A DNA stretch of 28,701 nucleotides from STC-113 sp964618565 (GTDB lineage Bacteria; Patescibacteriota; Gracilibacteria; BD1-5; UBA2023), in the NCBI GenBank assembly GCA_964618565.1, contig CAZUBA010000027.1, forward strand, positions 1 through 28,701. Reading direction: 5' to 3'. A model generated the notes under the pieces. It was not told the DNA's origin. It worked only from the letters and a program-made list of their open reading frames with translations, and made no database searches. The position numbers and the translations under genes were made by a program. Positions 16,247-26,004 of this stretch are shown piece after piece. Position 1 is the first letter of the stretch. Each line of letters opens with the position of its first letter.

Positions 16247-17373
16247 TGAGAATAATAATTTTTACCGCAACGTGACACTATAATCTTTGAGACGAACTTA
16301 TATTAAAACAAGAATACGAGCTTCTGAAAGCATATTATCCTGATTCGACATTCGACATATTCACATATGACAATAAATCTTCTCTTCTTCCGAAAGATGA
16401 AAATATAAGATACGTCTCTTATTTTCCAAAGAACATAAGGAAAAATCCGTTTTCAAACCTGAGATATCTTATTTGAAATATCATCTCGATAGCAAAATCC
16501 GACATTATTTTCATAGGATGAGGATGACTTGTTTATGCCGATGAAGTCCAGATTGCTTCAACACCTCTTTGGCAATGGAATATGAGAGTTATGCTTGCAA
16601 AGTTTTTTAAGAAAAAGATCGTTTGGATGGCAGTGGGGATAAGTTATCCAAAAGCAAGAATCAATGAAATCAAATATCTTTTTTCATGAAAAAATACTTT
16701 CGTCAGTGTAAGGGATAAGCAAAGCAAAGAACTATTGAAATGAATTTGAATTGAGGCGACATTGCTTCACGATTCAGTTTTCTTCCTTTGACTGGACAAT
16801 CATCTCAAATTGAAAAAAGGCGATAAATCTGAAATCGATAAAAAAACAATATGAGTATCGCTAAGGAAATGATACTTGAAAAATGAACGTGAGAATATCA
16901 AACAACTTGTATTGTATCTAAGCCGTAAATGATATAATCTTCATTTTCTCAGCCATTCGATACATCAGCATGATCCATTAGCCGATGATTTGGATTTCCT
17001 AAAGGAATTCTCCACCGCTTACAGGATACCGATGACAAGAACAATGGAAGAAACACTTTTGGCTTATGATAAAGTTGATCTGGTCGTATGAATGCGATTT
17101 CATTCCATGATATTGTCTGCAGTTAAAAATATACCTTTCTTGGCCATCAATTATTGACAAAAAACGCAAGAGCTGCTTAAGGATTTTGATTATGATTTTG
17201 CACTTAATCCGAAAACCTTTGATTTTGAAGAATTCATTTGAATTTTTGAAAAGCTTGAAACCTTTAAAGATGACGCAAAATTTGCATTAAAGAAGAAATG
17301 TGATACAATAACAAGCGAAATAAGTTTAGAATATAAAGAATTTTTAGATGGACTGGAAATCACTCAAAAATAA
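16246..17373 (+). CDS. Polysaccharide pyruvyl transferase family protein (CsaB-like)
   Basis: This is a 375-residue protein. The N-terminus IIIFTATGHYNLGDELILKQ has the N-x-G-D-E sequence of this family. FIGGGGLVYADE is the central glycine motif (two of its glycines are TGA). LVVGMRFHSMILSAVKNIPF is the conserved G-M-R-x-H-S motif near the C-terminus, with its Arg coded by CGA. CsaB enzymes transfer pyruvate to cell-wall-linked polysaccharide for S-layer anchoring. That is consistent with a cell bearing an S-layer, but the acceptor is not known. It overlaps its neighbours at both ends (1 and 26 bases). Confidence 0.92.
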
Positions 17374-18073
17374 AGCTTTGGATATGAGCTCAAAGGCTCT
17401 TGAAGCTAGCACTAAGGCTATAGAACAAGGTAAAGACTACATTGAAAAAGCCAAGGAAGCTAAGGATGCCGTAGTAGAAAAGGCTCAAGAAATAAAAACT
17501 AATGCTGATGACATTAAAGATAAAGCTGTAGAAAAGATTGAAGAAGGTAAAGAGAAAATTGCAGAAATCAAAGAAAAATGAGAAGAGAAAATTCAAGATA
17601 TCAAAGATAAGACTTCAGAAAAGATTGATGAAGGGAAAGAAAAAGTACAAGAAATCAAAGAAAAATGAGAAGAGAAAGTTGCAGATACAAGATCATTTGC
17701 AGAAAAATTGAAAAACATGGGATCAAAGGCAATGGAATCAACAACTTGAGTTCTTGGCAAGTCAGCGCCAATGATAAAAATTATGGCTGATTATGAAACT
17801 ATAAAGGATGATAAGATTTTAGCATTGCTTTTTCTTAAGAAAGATGATGAGGAATCTAAGAAATTTCAACTGTCAATGCCTATGATAATGTCAAGCGTTT
17901 GGATAAATGGTTCTACATTCAGGGTTATTGATATCGAAGAATCAAAAGATGTTGCAGAAAATTTCAAAGTGACTCAGGCGCCTTTTCTCATAGTTTATGA
18001 AAAGTGAGAGGAGAAAAAAAGGACCGAGGACATAAGTGAAATAAAAAGATATCTAAAAGAATACACAATATAA
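17348..18073 (+). CDS. Lys/Glu-rich repeat protein with thioredoxin-like C-terminal domain
   Basis: This is a 241-residue protein. Residues 1-130 are an amphipathic, LEA/apolipoprotein-like helix with a 29-residue (87-bp) tandem repeat (EKIEEGKEKIAEIKEKG, recurring as EKIDEGKEKVQEIKEKG). The last 90 residues read ILALLFLKKDDEESKKF...VTQAPFLIVYEKGE, with a Pro at the place of the thioredoxin cis-Pro but no CxxC. A redox-inactive thioredoxin-like fold is my inference. There is no signal peptide. The start overlaps the end of the pyruvyl transferase gene by 26 bases. Confidence 0.8.
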
Positions 18074-18089
18074 CTTAACCAGTGGGATT

Positions 18090-18296
18090 ATGGAACCGAT
18101 AACTATCTTGATATATGTTTCAACAGTGGTGATAGCCGCAGTTTGAACATTTTTATCTATGACTTTATACAGGGCGTATAGCATAATGACAAAAGTAGAG
18201 CGCATAGTGGAATATATCGATCATGTTAAAAACACTCTGATGACATGGGAGAAGATTCCTATGAAATTTATAAATAAAATGCTCAAAAAATTCTAA
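18090..18296 (+). CDS. Small single-pass membrane protein
   Basis: This 68-residue protein has one membrane helix, TILIYVSTVVIAAVGTFLSM, followed by a basic amphipathic tail (YDHVKNTLMTWEKIPMKFIN-like, ending KMLKKF). A purine-rich AGTGGGA lies just before the ATG and could be a ribosome binding site. It is the last gene before a strong terminator at 18305-18333. The function is unknown. Confidence 0.75.
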
Positions 18297-18304
18297 AGAA
18301 AATC

Positions 18305-18333
18305 AATAAAAGCTCCGATTCGGAGCTTTTATT
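18305..18333 (+). terminator. Strong bidirectional-type terminator
   Basis: AATAAAAGCTCCG (18305-18317) pairs perfectly with CGGAGCTTTTATT (18321-18333), with a 3-base loop and T-rich downstream sequence. It closes the plus-strand run that ends with the small membrane protein. Confidence 0.9.
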
Positions 18334-18415
18334 TAGTTTGAAAACAAAATATAAAAAGATTTTGAAATTTTATTTTAGTGGTTAGATTGAGCATTATATT
18401 AAATTATCCTGATAA

Positions 18416-19069
18416 ATGGAATATACGATACAACGGAAAAAGGTTAAAAATCTCAGAATCACCGTAAAAAGTTCCTGAGATATAATTGTAAGCGCGCCAT
18501 GGTTTTATACAAAATGGCAAATCGACAAGATTGTAAAATCAAAAGAGGAATGGATAGAAAATCGGCTTGAAAAATTAAAGAATAATAAACTGAATTTGAA
18601 TCTTGATTCTTGAAAGATAATGTATCTCTGAGATAATTATGAATTCGTATTTGATGAGAAAAAAAAGATTGATCTGATAGATCTTGAAAATAAGAAAATC
18701 ACCTCAAGGATTGATCTTTCAAATGATGCGAATCTGGCCAAATGGCATAAGACGAATGCCAAGAAATATCTTGTTGAAAAAACTCAGGAGCTTGTTATTA
18801 TACATTCTTTTAAAGCTGGAAAAATTTCTGTAAGAACCCAAAAGACAAGATGGGGAAGCTGCAGTGCGAAAAACAATATTTCAATCAATAGCAATCTTAT
18901 TAAATGTCCTCCGAGAGTTATAGAATACGTAATCTATCATGAACTGGCCCATACTATCCAAAAAAATCATTCTAAGAAATTCTGGGATCTTTTATGAACA
19001 TATCAGGATGATTACCAGGAGCAGAGGAAATGGTTGAAAACTCATGGGAATATGTTTATTGTACCTTAG
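18416..19069 (+). CDS. YgjP-like (M48/SprT-type) zinc metallopeptidase
   Basis: This is a 217-residue protein. The HExxH motif HELAH lies at 175-179 with a third ligand His185 in NHSKKFW, the YgjP/DUF45 pattern. Upstream, TQKTRWGSCSAKNNISIN is the family's conserved WGSC segment. The N-terminus is the usual small beta domain. CGG codes residue 7 and residue 50 (WIENRLEKL), positions where arginine is common in the family. The cellular target is unknown. The 3' end overlaps the convergent glycosyltransferase by 14 bases. Confidence 0.93.
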
Positions 19070-20186
19070 ATTCGACAAATTCAAGGAATTCTTTTCTGAA
19101 ATTAGATATATCATAATTATAAGTGTATTCTCTCATTTTCAGAGGATCATATTCTCTTTCTTCAAATTCTTCGATCGCTTTATTAACGCTTTCTACAGTT
19201 TGCTCTTCAAAAAATATTCATGTCGAAAACATCAGCGGATCCTTATCTCTGACAGTTTCAAGAGATCATCATTTTGCATAAGAAATCACTGGAGTTCAGC
19301 AAGCCATTGCCTCTAGCGGCACTATTCAAAAATCTTCTTCAGGAGGAAACATAACTGCCTTTGCCGTGCTCATGAGCTTTCTGACTTCGGAGTTCGGAAT
19401 ATTCAATTTCCATTCTATGTTCGGCAAGGATCTCTTCTTAAGCGATTTATATAATTTATTATTTGTCGCAGTCGCCAAAATGAGCTTCTTCCCATTCTTA
19501 TTGAAGGCATCAACCAATAAATCAAATTTTTTATATGGGATGCATCTTCATACGTAGAAGTAATAATCTTCTTTAATGGCGCTGAAAGGGAATTCGCTAA
19601 CATCTATTGCAGGATATATCACTTGGGAATTCCTATGGTAATATTTTGCTATCCTGCTTTGGGTATTTTTTGAATTCGCTATGAAATGATCAACTCTCTG
19701 TGCTGCGCAATAATCCCACATTCTGAGGGAATGAATGAACTTCGGCATCACCCATCTTGCAACAGGATTAAGGATTCAAAATTCAAGCCTATCGAAATAT
19801 TCGAAATAATGGCTCCAATAATAACGTGTTGGAGTATGGCAATAGCAAATATGGATAGTTTCAGGTTTTGTTATGATTCATTTGCTTTCGGCCGAACTGG
19901 AGCTTATTATGATATCATATCAACTCAAATCTAAGCTCTCGAAAGCATATGGACGCAAAAAGGGTATCATCTTGTTTATTTTTGAAGCGAACCAGATTTT
20001 CTGAAGGAATGATACGAAAACCCTTCTTTTATCAAAGAGCGGATTTCCGAATTGATAGAATACTGAAGTGAAAATATCAGCATCAGGATATAATTCCATG
20101 ATATCTCACAGAACCTTTTCCGCTCCTCACCAATCCTTAATCCAATCAGCTACTATTGCGACTTTTTTTCATTTATTTTTTACCAT
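19056..20186 (-). CDS. GT4-family glycosyltransferase
   Basis: This is a 376-residue GT-B glycosyltransferase. The N-terminal domain has VAIVADWIKDWGGAEKVLGD (acceptor-side glycine loop). The C-terminal domain begins YFYVGRCIPYKKFDLLVDA and contains the donor-binding E-x7-E segment, PPEEDFGIVPLEAMACGTPV, followed by AKGGSLETV. It probably adds a sugar from a nucleotide or lipid-linked donor to an envelope glycan. galU in the same window could supply UDP-glucose, though nothing links them directly. The start is an ATG at 20186 with a promoter-like TTGCAA/TAAAAT just upstream. Confidence 0.93.
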
Positions 20187-20208
20187 GCTTTTGTCTTTAA
20201 TTTGACCT

Positions 20209-20236
20209 ATTTTATATAAACATCATATTATTGCAA
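20209..20236 (-). promoter_or_regulatory. Putative promoter of the glycosyltransferase gene
   Basis: On the minus strand TTGCAA (20231-20236) and TAAAAT (20209-20214) have a 16-base spacer, about 23 bases before the ATG. Consensus match only. Confidence 0.5.
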
Positions 20237-20251
20237 ATATTGCTTCATTTT

Positions 20252-20280
20252 TTGTTTTTTATAAGAAGATATGTTAGAAT
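20252..20280 (+). promoter_or_regulatory. Putative promoter of the 821-residue protein gene
   Basis: TTGTTT (20252-20257) and TAGAAT (20275-20280) have a 17-base spacer, 27 bases before the ATG at 20308. It is divergent from the glycosyltransferase promoter. Confidence 0.5.
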
Positions 20281-20307
20281 CAAATAAGTAATAATTTAAG
20301 CGTATCT

Positions 20308-22773
20308 ATGTCAAAAGAAACTCTCAATTGGGCTAAAGGAATCGATATCTGAAAAGATAACAAAAAAGATTCATTGGAATTCGATTTCATTAAGAGAAGA
20401 TTGGCTTGAGATGTAAAACATCTTTGGGATTTAAAGGAGCAATGAAAGATAACAAAAGAAGAATACGATAAATATGCGAATAAGTTAAAAGGGATTCTGG
20501 AATCAAATTATAAGTGAAGGAGAGATCTCGATCTGAAATATGAAACTGAAAGCAAGAGAATAATTTCTGAAGCAAGCTGAAAAACCAAAGACCTGCTTGA
20601 TGTGATACCTGTTTGAGATAAGCTGAGAAACTATCTTTCAGAACGAGAGGCTAAAAAAGATATCGAAAAATCAAAAAAAGAATGAAAGATCAAAATCATG
20701 TGATTTGATAATATAAGGCATAATTACACTATTGAGATTTGAGAATTTGAAAATCTGATCAGAAGCCAAGAAATCGAGAGCATAAATTCCAAGGCTTTGG
20801 CTGAATATTTGAAGTATGCCATATCCGCAGGCTATAACTGAAAAACGCTGGAAAACAAAATCTGAAAGTACAAAATGCTTCATATAGCAGAAATATGGTG
20901 AGCTATTTGAAACAAGAATGAAACCTCAACAAATAGCAGATCCTTGACTAATGCGCAGAAATCGCTTTGAAATGATAAGGATAAGGCAAATTATTTATTC
21001 AAGGAATATATCAATTGATGCCTGAAGAATTATCAAACTTCTTTTGATGCTTTATTGAATATTCGGAATAAAAAAATTTCAACTGCTAAATTGATACTTT
21101 TATTCGACAGGCAACTCGGTCGTATATCAAATCCGAAGCCTGAAGATATGATCAGGATTATCAAGAATTCCGATTTATGAAAATGAATTTCTGAGAACGA
21201 ATTAAGAAATGTTTTCAAGGCCACTGTTGTCGATTTGGTTAAGGCTGCACGCATTACAAGGCGTATAGAATTTAAAATAAGGAATGGATTTGCTGATCCC
21301 ATGGCAACCCTTACTTACAAGAATATCATTAAAAAGCTTGATCCGAACTTTAATTTGAATAAGTTATCAAAATCAGATTTGTCCGCTCTTAATTGAAATG
21401 ATAAAATGGTAATTGATTTGAGCATGGATGCTAAAGTAAATAAAATTATAAATATTTTGGCAAAGGCATGAGCAAATAATAAGGTTCTTGAATATTTTGA
21501 GCTTTATAAATGAGCGATATCTGAATATTCTAATTATATGCGCTCAACTGATGCTACCATAATGGGAAAGAGAGAAATGGTCGCTATGACTAAGACGGTG
21601 AATGCTTCAAGCAGCAAAATGATATGCATTTGTGATTCCATGCTTCAAAGGAATACTGAATTTCATGAGACCAAAAGAGAACTCCATTCAAACGAAGATA
21701 AATTCAGGAATCCATTAAAAGGCCTGAGATCGGCAAACGGTATTACAGATATTGATGAATTGATAAAGAATTGAGAGCTTGTATCAAAATGTATTGTAGA
21801 ATTATCAAAAAAGAATGGCAAATCAAAATCAGATATCCTATTGTTGAAGTCACTGAGAAAGCTCACTAAGAAAAGCATTGAACTTCAAAAAGTTACAATC
21901 TGAGCTCATACCGATAATACAGAAGCAGAAATAAATGCTGCAATCAAATCATGAAATTTAAAGCTGGCTCCATACTGGAAACCGACCGAGGATACTTTAT
22001 CTAGGAATAAGGACTTTGTTAATCCTGAAAGCCCAAAAGATGAGAAAAACCCTGAAAAAAAACAGGAACCCCAAAGTAAAACAGTTTGATCTAAAGCTTC
22101 CAGCCTAAAAGATTCTCCTTATGCAAAAGAGTTAGCGAGTTCTTCTTTGGTGGTCATACCTTCAAGCTTCAGCAATAATTTAGACAGGACGCAGTTTTTC
22201 AATTCGATTTTCAGTGCAATCGATGAGAAAGAATCTATAAATATCAAGTTACCTGACTGACTGAATTTTACTTTATCCAAAAAAGCCTGAAGTGAGACAT
22301 ACTCTGTTGAGTACGGATGAGATAAATGAATAAAGCACGAATGACTATCCAGAAAAGAAGTGAAAAATTCCTTATCTTTCGCACAATATACAAATTCTAT
22401 CTGATTGGGATTCCTAATTTCAAGCTCAAGAGAGATAATACAAAAAATAAATAGCATCTCAGTTTGAGATAAGATATTAGATAAGGATTGATTAAGTCCA
22501 AGCGAAAAGATGCTCTTTCTATCAATAGTTTGACCCCAGCTTATTCCTGGTTATATTCAAACTACTAGCCTTGAAGTCAATGAGGCGCAATTCAGGAACA
22601 TAAAGCATCAAGGAAAAGAAATCAGCAAAAAAAGCAAAAAATTATCTGGTCATATCTGATGATTTTCTAATTTGGAGGAACTTGCAAAAGCTCAATTTCC
22701 TGCGAATGGATGAAAGGATTTCAATGTTCTAACTTTTTTGAATTCAATCTGAAAAACCAGCTGAGTTGTGTAA
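20308..22773 (+). CDS. Large hypothetical protein with SHOCT-like N-terminal segment
   Basis: This 821-residue protein has more than 35 TGA glycines and so is invisible under the standard code. Residues about 28-65 (RRLAGDVKHLWDLKEQGKIT, then KEEYDKYANKLKG) resemble a SHOCT-type short helical motif. The rest of the first 560 residues is charged and mainly helical. A Pro/Lys/Glu-rich linker (NPESPKDEKNPEKKQEPQSK) separates a C-terminal domain of about 220 residues with strand-like segments (SINIKLPDGLNFTLSKKAG) and an ISSSREIIQKINSISVGDKI segment. There is no signal peptide or membrane helix. I do not recognise a family. The stop TAA 22771-22773 lies 45 bases inside the convergent tlyA gene. 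Confidence 0.85.
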
Positions 22774-23484
22774 ATATATGAAAAATTCGATATTTCCAGC
22801 TTCTCCGGGCAGTTTTGACTCGGAGATTTTTGTTATTTTAAGATTCTTTTCTTTGCAAAGCTTCTTGAATTTATCTAGAGATTGTGTTATTACTTGCTTA
22901 TTTATCGGGATTCAAGATTTCTTGAGGTTTTTTCTTCCTACTTCAAACTGAGGCTTATAAAGAAGAATCATTTCTGTTCAGGAATCCGAAATTACTATCA
23001 GGCTGTCTATGACTTTTGAAAGGCTTATAAATGAAACATCAACCACAATAAAATCTACTTTTCACTTTATAATATCCTTATCCAGATTTCTTATATCCTG
23101 GTTCTCTAGGCTAATAACTCTCGATTCCGCCTTTACTTTTTCATGAAGCTGAGAGCTTCATACGTCTACGGCATAGACTTCTTTGGCTCATCTCTCAAGC
23201 AGGACTTGGGTAAATCATCCAGTTGAAGCTCAAACATCGACACAAATCTTGTCTTTAATGACAATTTCCGTTTCTTCCAAAAAAGCGTCAAGCTTAAGAG
23301 CACTTCTGGCCACATAATTGGTTCTTTTGTCATCTTGAATCTCGACAATATCTCATTCTTCAATCTGAAGGGAATTTTTTGTTGCGAGTTTACCGTTAAC
23401 CTTAACGAGTTTTTCATCAATCAAAAATTGAGCCCTGTTTCTTGTGTACCCAAAATTTGTTGCAATATATTGGTCTAATCTCAT
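22729..23484 (-). CDS. tlyA: TlyA-family rRNA 2'-O-methyltransferase
   Basis: This is a 251-residue protein. The N-terminal S4 RNA-binding domain covers about 1-60 (MRLDQYIATNFGYTRNRAQF). An FtsJ-like SAM methyltransferase domain has motif I CVDVGASTGGFTQVLL at 81-96, VDFIVVDVSFISLSKV, LYKPQFEVGRKNL, and the family's terminal KLPGEAGNIEFFIYL. TlyA methylates cytidines in 16S and 23S rRNA. The frame stays open past the usual C-terminus by about 14 residues, because a TGA there reads as glycine, and ends at TAG 22729-22731. This produces a 45-bp tail-to-tail overlap with the neighbour. It is last in the galU operon. Confidence 0.95.
22802..22831 (+). terminator. Possible terminator of the 821-residue protein gene
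   Basis: TCTCCG (22802-22807) pairs with CGGAGA (22821-22826), followed by TTTTTG. It lies inside the tlyA coding region, so the match may be coincidental. Confidence 0.35.
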
Positions 23485-23487
23485 TTT

Positions 23488-24333
23488 TTATTTGAAATAA
23501 TAGCCGATGGCCACTAAAATACTTACTAAAACTGCTTGTATGACATCATTTTTCTTAGGCGTGTCCTTTAAGACAAGATATCAGAATAACAGTGTAACTC
23601 AAAGTGTCAGAAATCATAAAAGATTTGAAATCAACACTCATAGCTTTGCTAAAAGGAAAAATCAGATTAAAGCATTTATCTGACCTATTACCGCAGCTCA
23701 CAATCTGAATGAATAAAATTCTTTTGAGCCCTTATTTATTGAAAGGAATTCTTTCTTAAAAAGAAGGGGAACAAAAAGAATAAGAGTATACGATATTGTG
23801 TTATAGCTGTAAAAGGTGATGCTAGTAATGTGCAAGAATAGCCAGCCCAAATATAAAACTTTGGTTGCTGAAAGAACATTATTTAGCATTATCAAAGAGA
23901 AATTTTTTGGGAATTTCAGTTCTTTGAAATCCAACGAAAAATATATTACAACTGCAGTCGCCAAAATTGCAGAGAAGAATGAAATGATTGATGCATTCTG
24001 GAAATAGAAGAATGAAACGATTATGATTATTATCTTATCGATATTAGAATAAGGCAGAAGCACTGACATTTTTTCTTCCCTGTAGATATATTGTCATAGA
24101 TATCACATCACAATGCTTATTATTGTAATAAGCAGCATTCAAATTAATATGTATAGATTTTCAAAAGGAAAATTTGTCAATCATGAGAATATGAAAACAA
24201 AAGATAAGATGAATCATCCCAACATTCATAAAAACATGAAAAGGCTTTGAGGCAACTTGTTCAGTTCAAGAGATTTTTTCCAAAAAATAGCTCAGAGGCT
24301 TCATAGGAAGGCATTTAATATTCACCAGATCAT
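23488..24333 (-). CDS. EamA/DMT-like multi-pass transporter
   Basis: This 281-residue protein consists almost entirely of membrane helices, about ten, for example FLGMLGGFILSFVFIFSGL, LYILIGMLLITIISIVMGYL and AVLVSILVAIGYYF. The N-terminus MIWGILNAFLGSLGAIFWKK and the repeated halves follow the drug/metabolite transporter plan. The substrate is unknown. The gene starts 1 base after the preceding stop and ends 3 bases before tlyA, so it is translationally linked to both. Confidence 0.85.
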
Positions 24334-24334
24334 T

Positions 24335-24877
24335 TTATTTTTTTGATAATAAGCTTAATTTTATCTCAACTGTTTTATCCTGTACGGCTATCAGGTTCTT
24401 GTTTAAGATCAGGAAAAGTCATGAAAACATGTCATATATATTTCAAGAAAAAGGATTTGAAAGCAAGTACAGATGATCAAGAGCTCCATTAAGCTTTTCT
24501 ATCAGATTATCTCTTTCTACGGTATCTTCCAAGGCATTCAGATATTCCTCTTTAGAAACCCTCATTTCCTTAGGCAGAATCTTATCAATCTTATCAGTAT
24601 TGGATATTTCATCTATTTTTTTTAATACCTCACCTATTTCCATTATATCAAGTCATTCTCATTTTATTATTCTTTTGACTATTTCCGGACGCAGAAGTCA
24701 TCTCTCAACAATGCTCCTTAACATATTAAGATTACGATCTTTCTCAATCATATGGAGAAGTTTATTTTTTTCCTTTTGGAATTCGATTTGTCTTGAAAGC
24801 TGTTCCTTGAGCTCTTTTTCAGAAAGCTTTTCTTTTTTCTTGAGAATATCATCCTGTTTGAAATTTTCTATTGGCAT
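24335..24877 (-). CDS. Hypothetical coiled-coil protein
   Basis: This 180-residue charged helical protein starts MPIENFKQDDILKKKEKLSE, one base after the galU stop. The N-terminal 60 residues are a coiled coil (LSEKELKEQLSRQIEFQKEK). A short helical segment, GLLRPEIVKRIIKGEGLDIM, follows, then a helical C-terminal part ending in hydrophobic MFSGLFLILNKNLIAVQD. I recognise no family. It lies between galU and the transporter gene. Confidence 0.8.
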
Positions 24878-24932
24878 ATTATATAACTTTAGTTTTAATG
24901 AAGTCCATAAGGTCTTTTCAAAGATCGTCTCT
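24878..24932 (-). other. Duplicated contig end (copy of the 3' end of galU)
   Basis: These 55 bases are identical to 25033-25087, on the far side of the N run, and encode the same last residues of GalU plus its TAA. It reads as an unmerged overlap between two contigs rather than a biological repeat. Confidence 0.85.
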
Positions 24933-25032
24933 NNNNNNNNNNNNNNNNNNNNNNNNNNNNNNNNNNNNNNNNNNNNNNNNNNNNNNNNNNNNNNNNNNNN
25001 NNNNNNNNNNNNNNNNNNNNNNNNNNNNNNNN
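24933..25032. other. Assembly gap (100 N)
   Basis: A run of exactly 100 N, the conventional size for a gap of unknown length. The flanks repeat the same 55 bases. If they are merged, galU (stop 25034-25036) and the next gene (ATG 24877) join with one base between them, so little or nothing is probably missing. Confidence 0.95.
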
Positions 25033-25033
25033 A

Positions 25034-25897
25034 TTATATAACTTTAGTTTTAATGAAGTCCATAAGGTCTTTTCAAAGATCGTCTCTATCAAGTGCGAAA
25101 TCAATTGTTGCTTTTAGAAATCCTAGCTTATCTCATGTATCGTATCTCACTCATTCCATCTCTACTCCATAAATATCTTTATCCTGCATCATCAGGACAA
25201 AAGCATCGGCTAATCTTATTTCTCAGCTGTCTGAAGGCTGTTTTCTAAGGTAATCGAATATTTCAGGGGTAAGGACATATTTTCAAATTATTCATAATCT
25301 TGATTTTGTGTCAGCTGCATTTGGCTTTTCCATTATTTTTGATGCCAAATGTATCTTGCCTTCATTTGTCTTTGATTCTAATATCCCATAACTGGAAACT
25401 TTTTCATCAGTAACTTTCTCTAGTGCTATTACAGGAGCTCATTTTCTATGAAATGCATCGATTAATTGTTGTGCTCATGATTTTTCTCATTTGATGAGAT
25501 CGTCTCAGAACAATACCAAAAATGGCTCATTTCCAATCAGATGGGCAGCCCTAAGAAGTGCATCTCAATCTCATCTTGGAATTGGCTGCCTCACATAAGC
25601 TATATTCGCCATCGATGAGACCTTTTCTACTTCACGCAATTCTTTAGTCTTACCCTTTTCCACAAGGGTATGCTCCAATTCAAATGACATATCAAAATGA
25701 TCCTCAATGCTTCTTTTCCCGCGTCATGTAATTATGACAATATCTGTAATTCAGGCAGAAACCGCTTCCTCGACAAGATATTGGATTACCGGTTTATCGA
25801 CTATAGGAAGCATTTCTTTTGGCTGAGCCTTAGTCGCAGGAAGGAATCTTGTACCGAATCATGCAGCCGGGATTATGCATTTTGTTATTTTATTCAT
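25034..25897 (-). CDS. galU: UTP--glucose-1-phosphate uridylyltransferase GalU
   Basis: This is a complete 287-residue protein. The nucleotide-binding start is KCIIPAAGFGTRFLPATKAQ, followed by PKEMLPIVDKPVIQYLVEEA. Further family blocks are QPIPRGDGDALLRAA, FLVLFGDDLIKGEKSG, IMEKPNAADT, SGEIRLADAF and GVRYDTGDKLGFLKA. It makes UDP-glucose from UTP and glucose-1-phosphate. Several nucleotide-binding glycines (the first G of AAGFGTR, the G's of RGDGDAL) are TGA codons. It is first in the operon galU, coiled-coil protein, transporter, tlyA. Stop TAA 25034-25036, next to the assembly gap. Confidence 0.97.
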
Positions 25898-25972
25898 TTA
25901 TTTGATTTGTTTATAATTTATGCGATAACAGTTTATAAAACTATGATGATTCTGCAAATTTTTAATCGAAAA

Positions 25973-26000
25973 AAAATCCCCTTGGTGACAAGGGGATTTT
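25973..26000 (-). terminator. Terminator of the Kelch pilin gene
   Basis: AAAATCCCCTTG (25973-25984) pairs perfectly with CAAGGGGATTTT (25989-26000), loop GTGA. On the minus strand it is followed by a run of T (complement of AAAAAA before 25973). Confidence 0.88.
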
Positions 26001-26004
26001 AGTT

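Noticed and set aside
24600..25172. 190-codon plus-strand ORF crossing the N run
   Set aside because: It spans an assembly gap and is antisense to galU and the coiled-coil gene. The repeated peptide on both sides of the N comes from the duplicated contig end.
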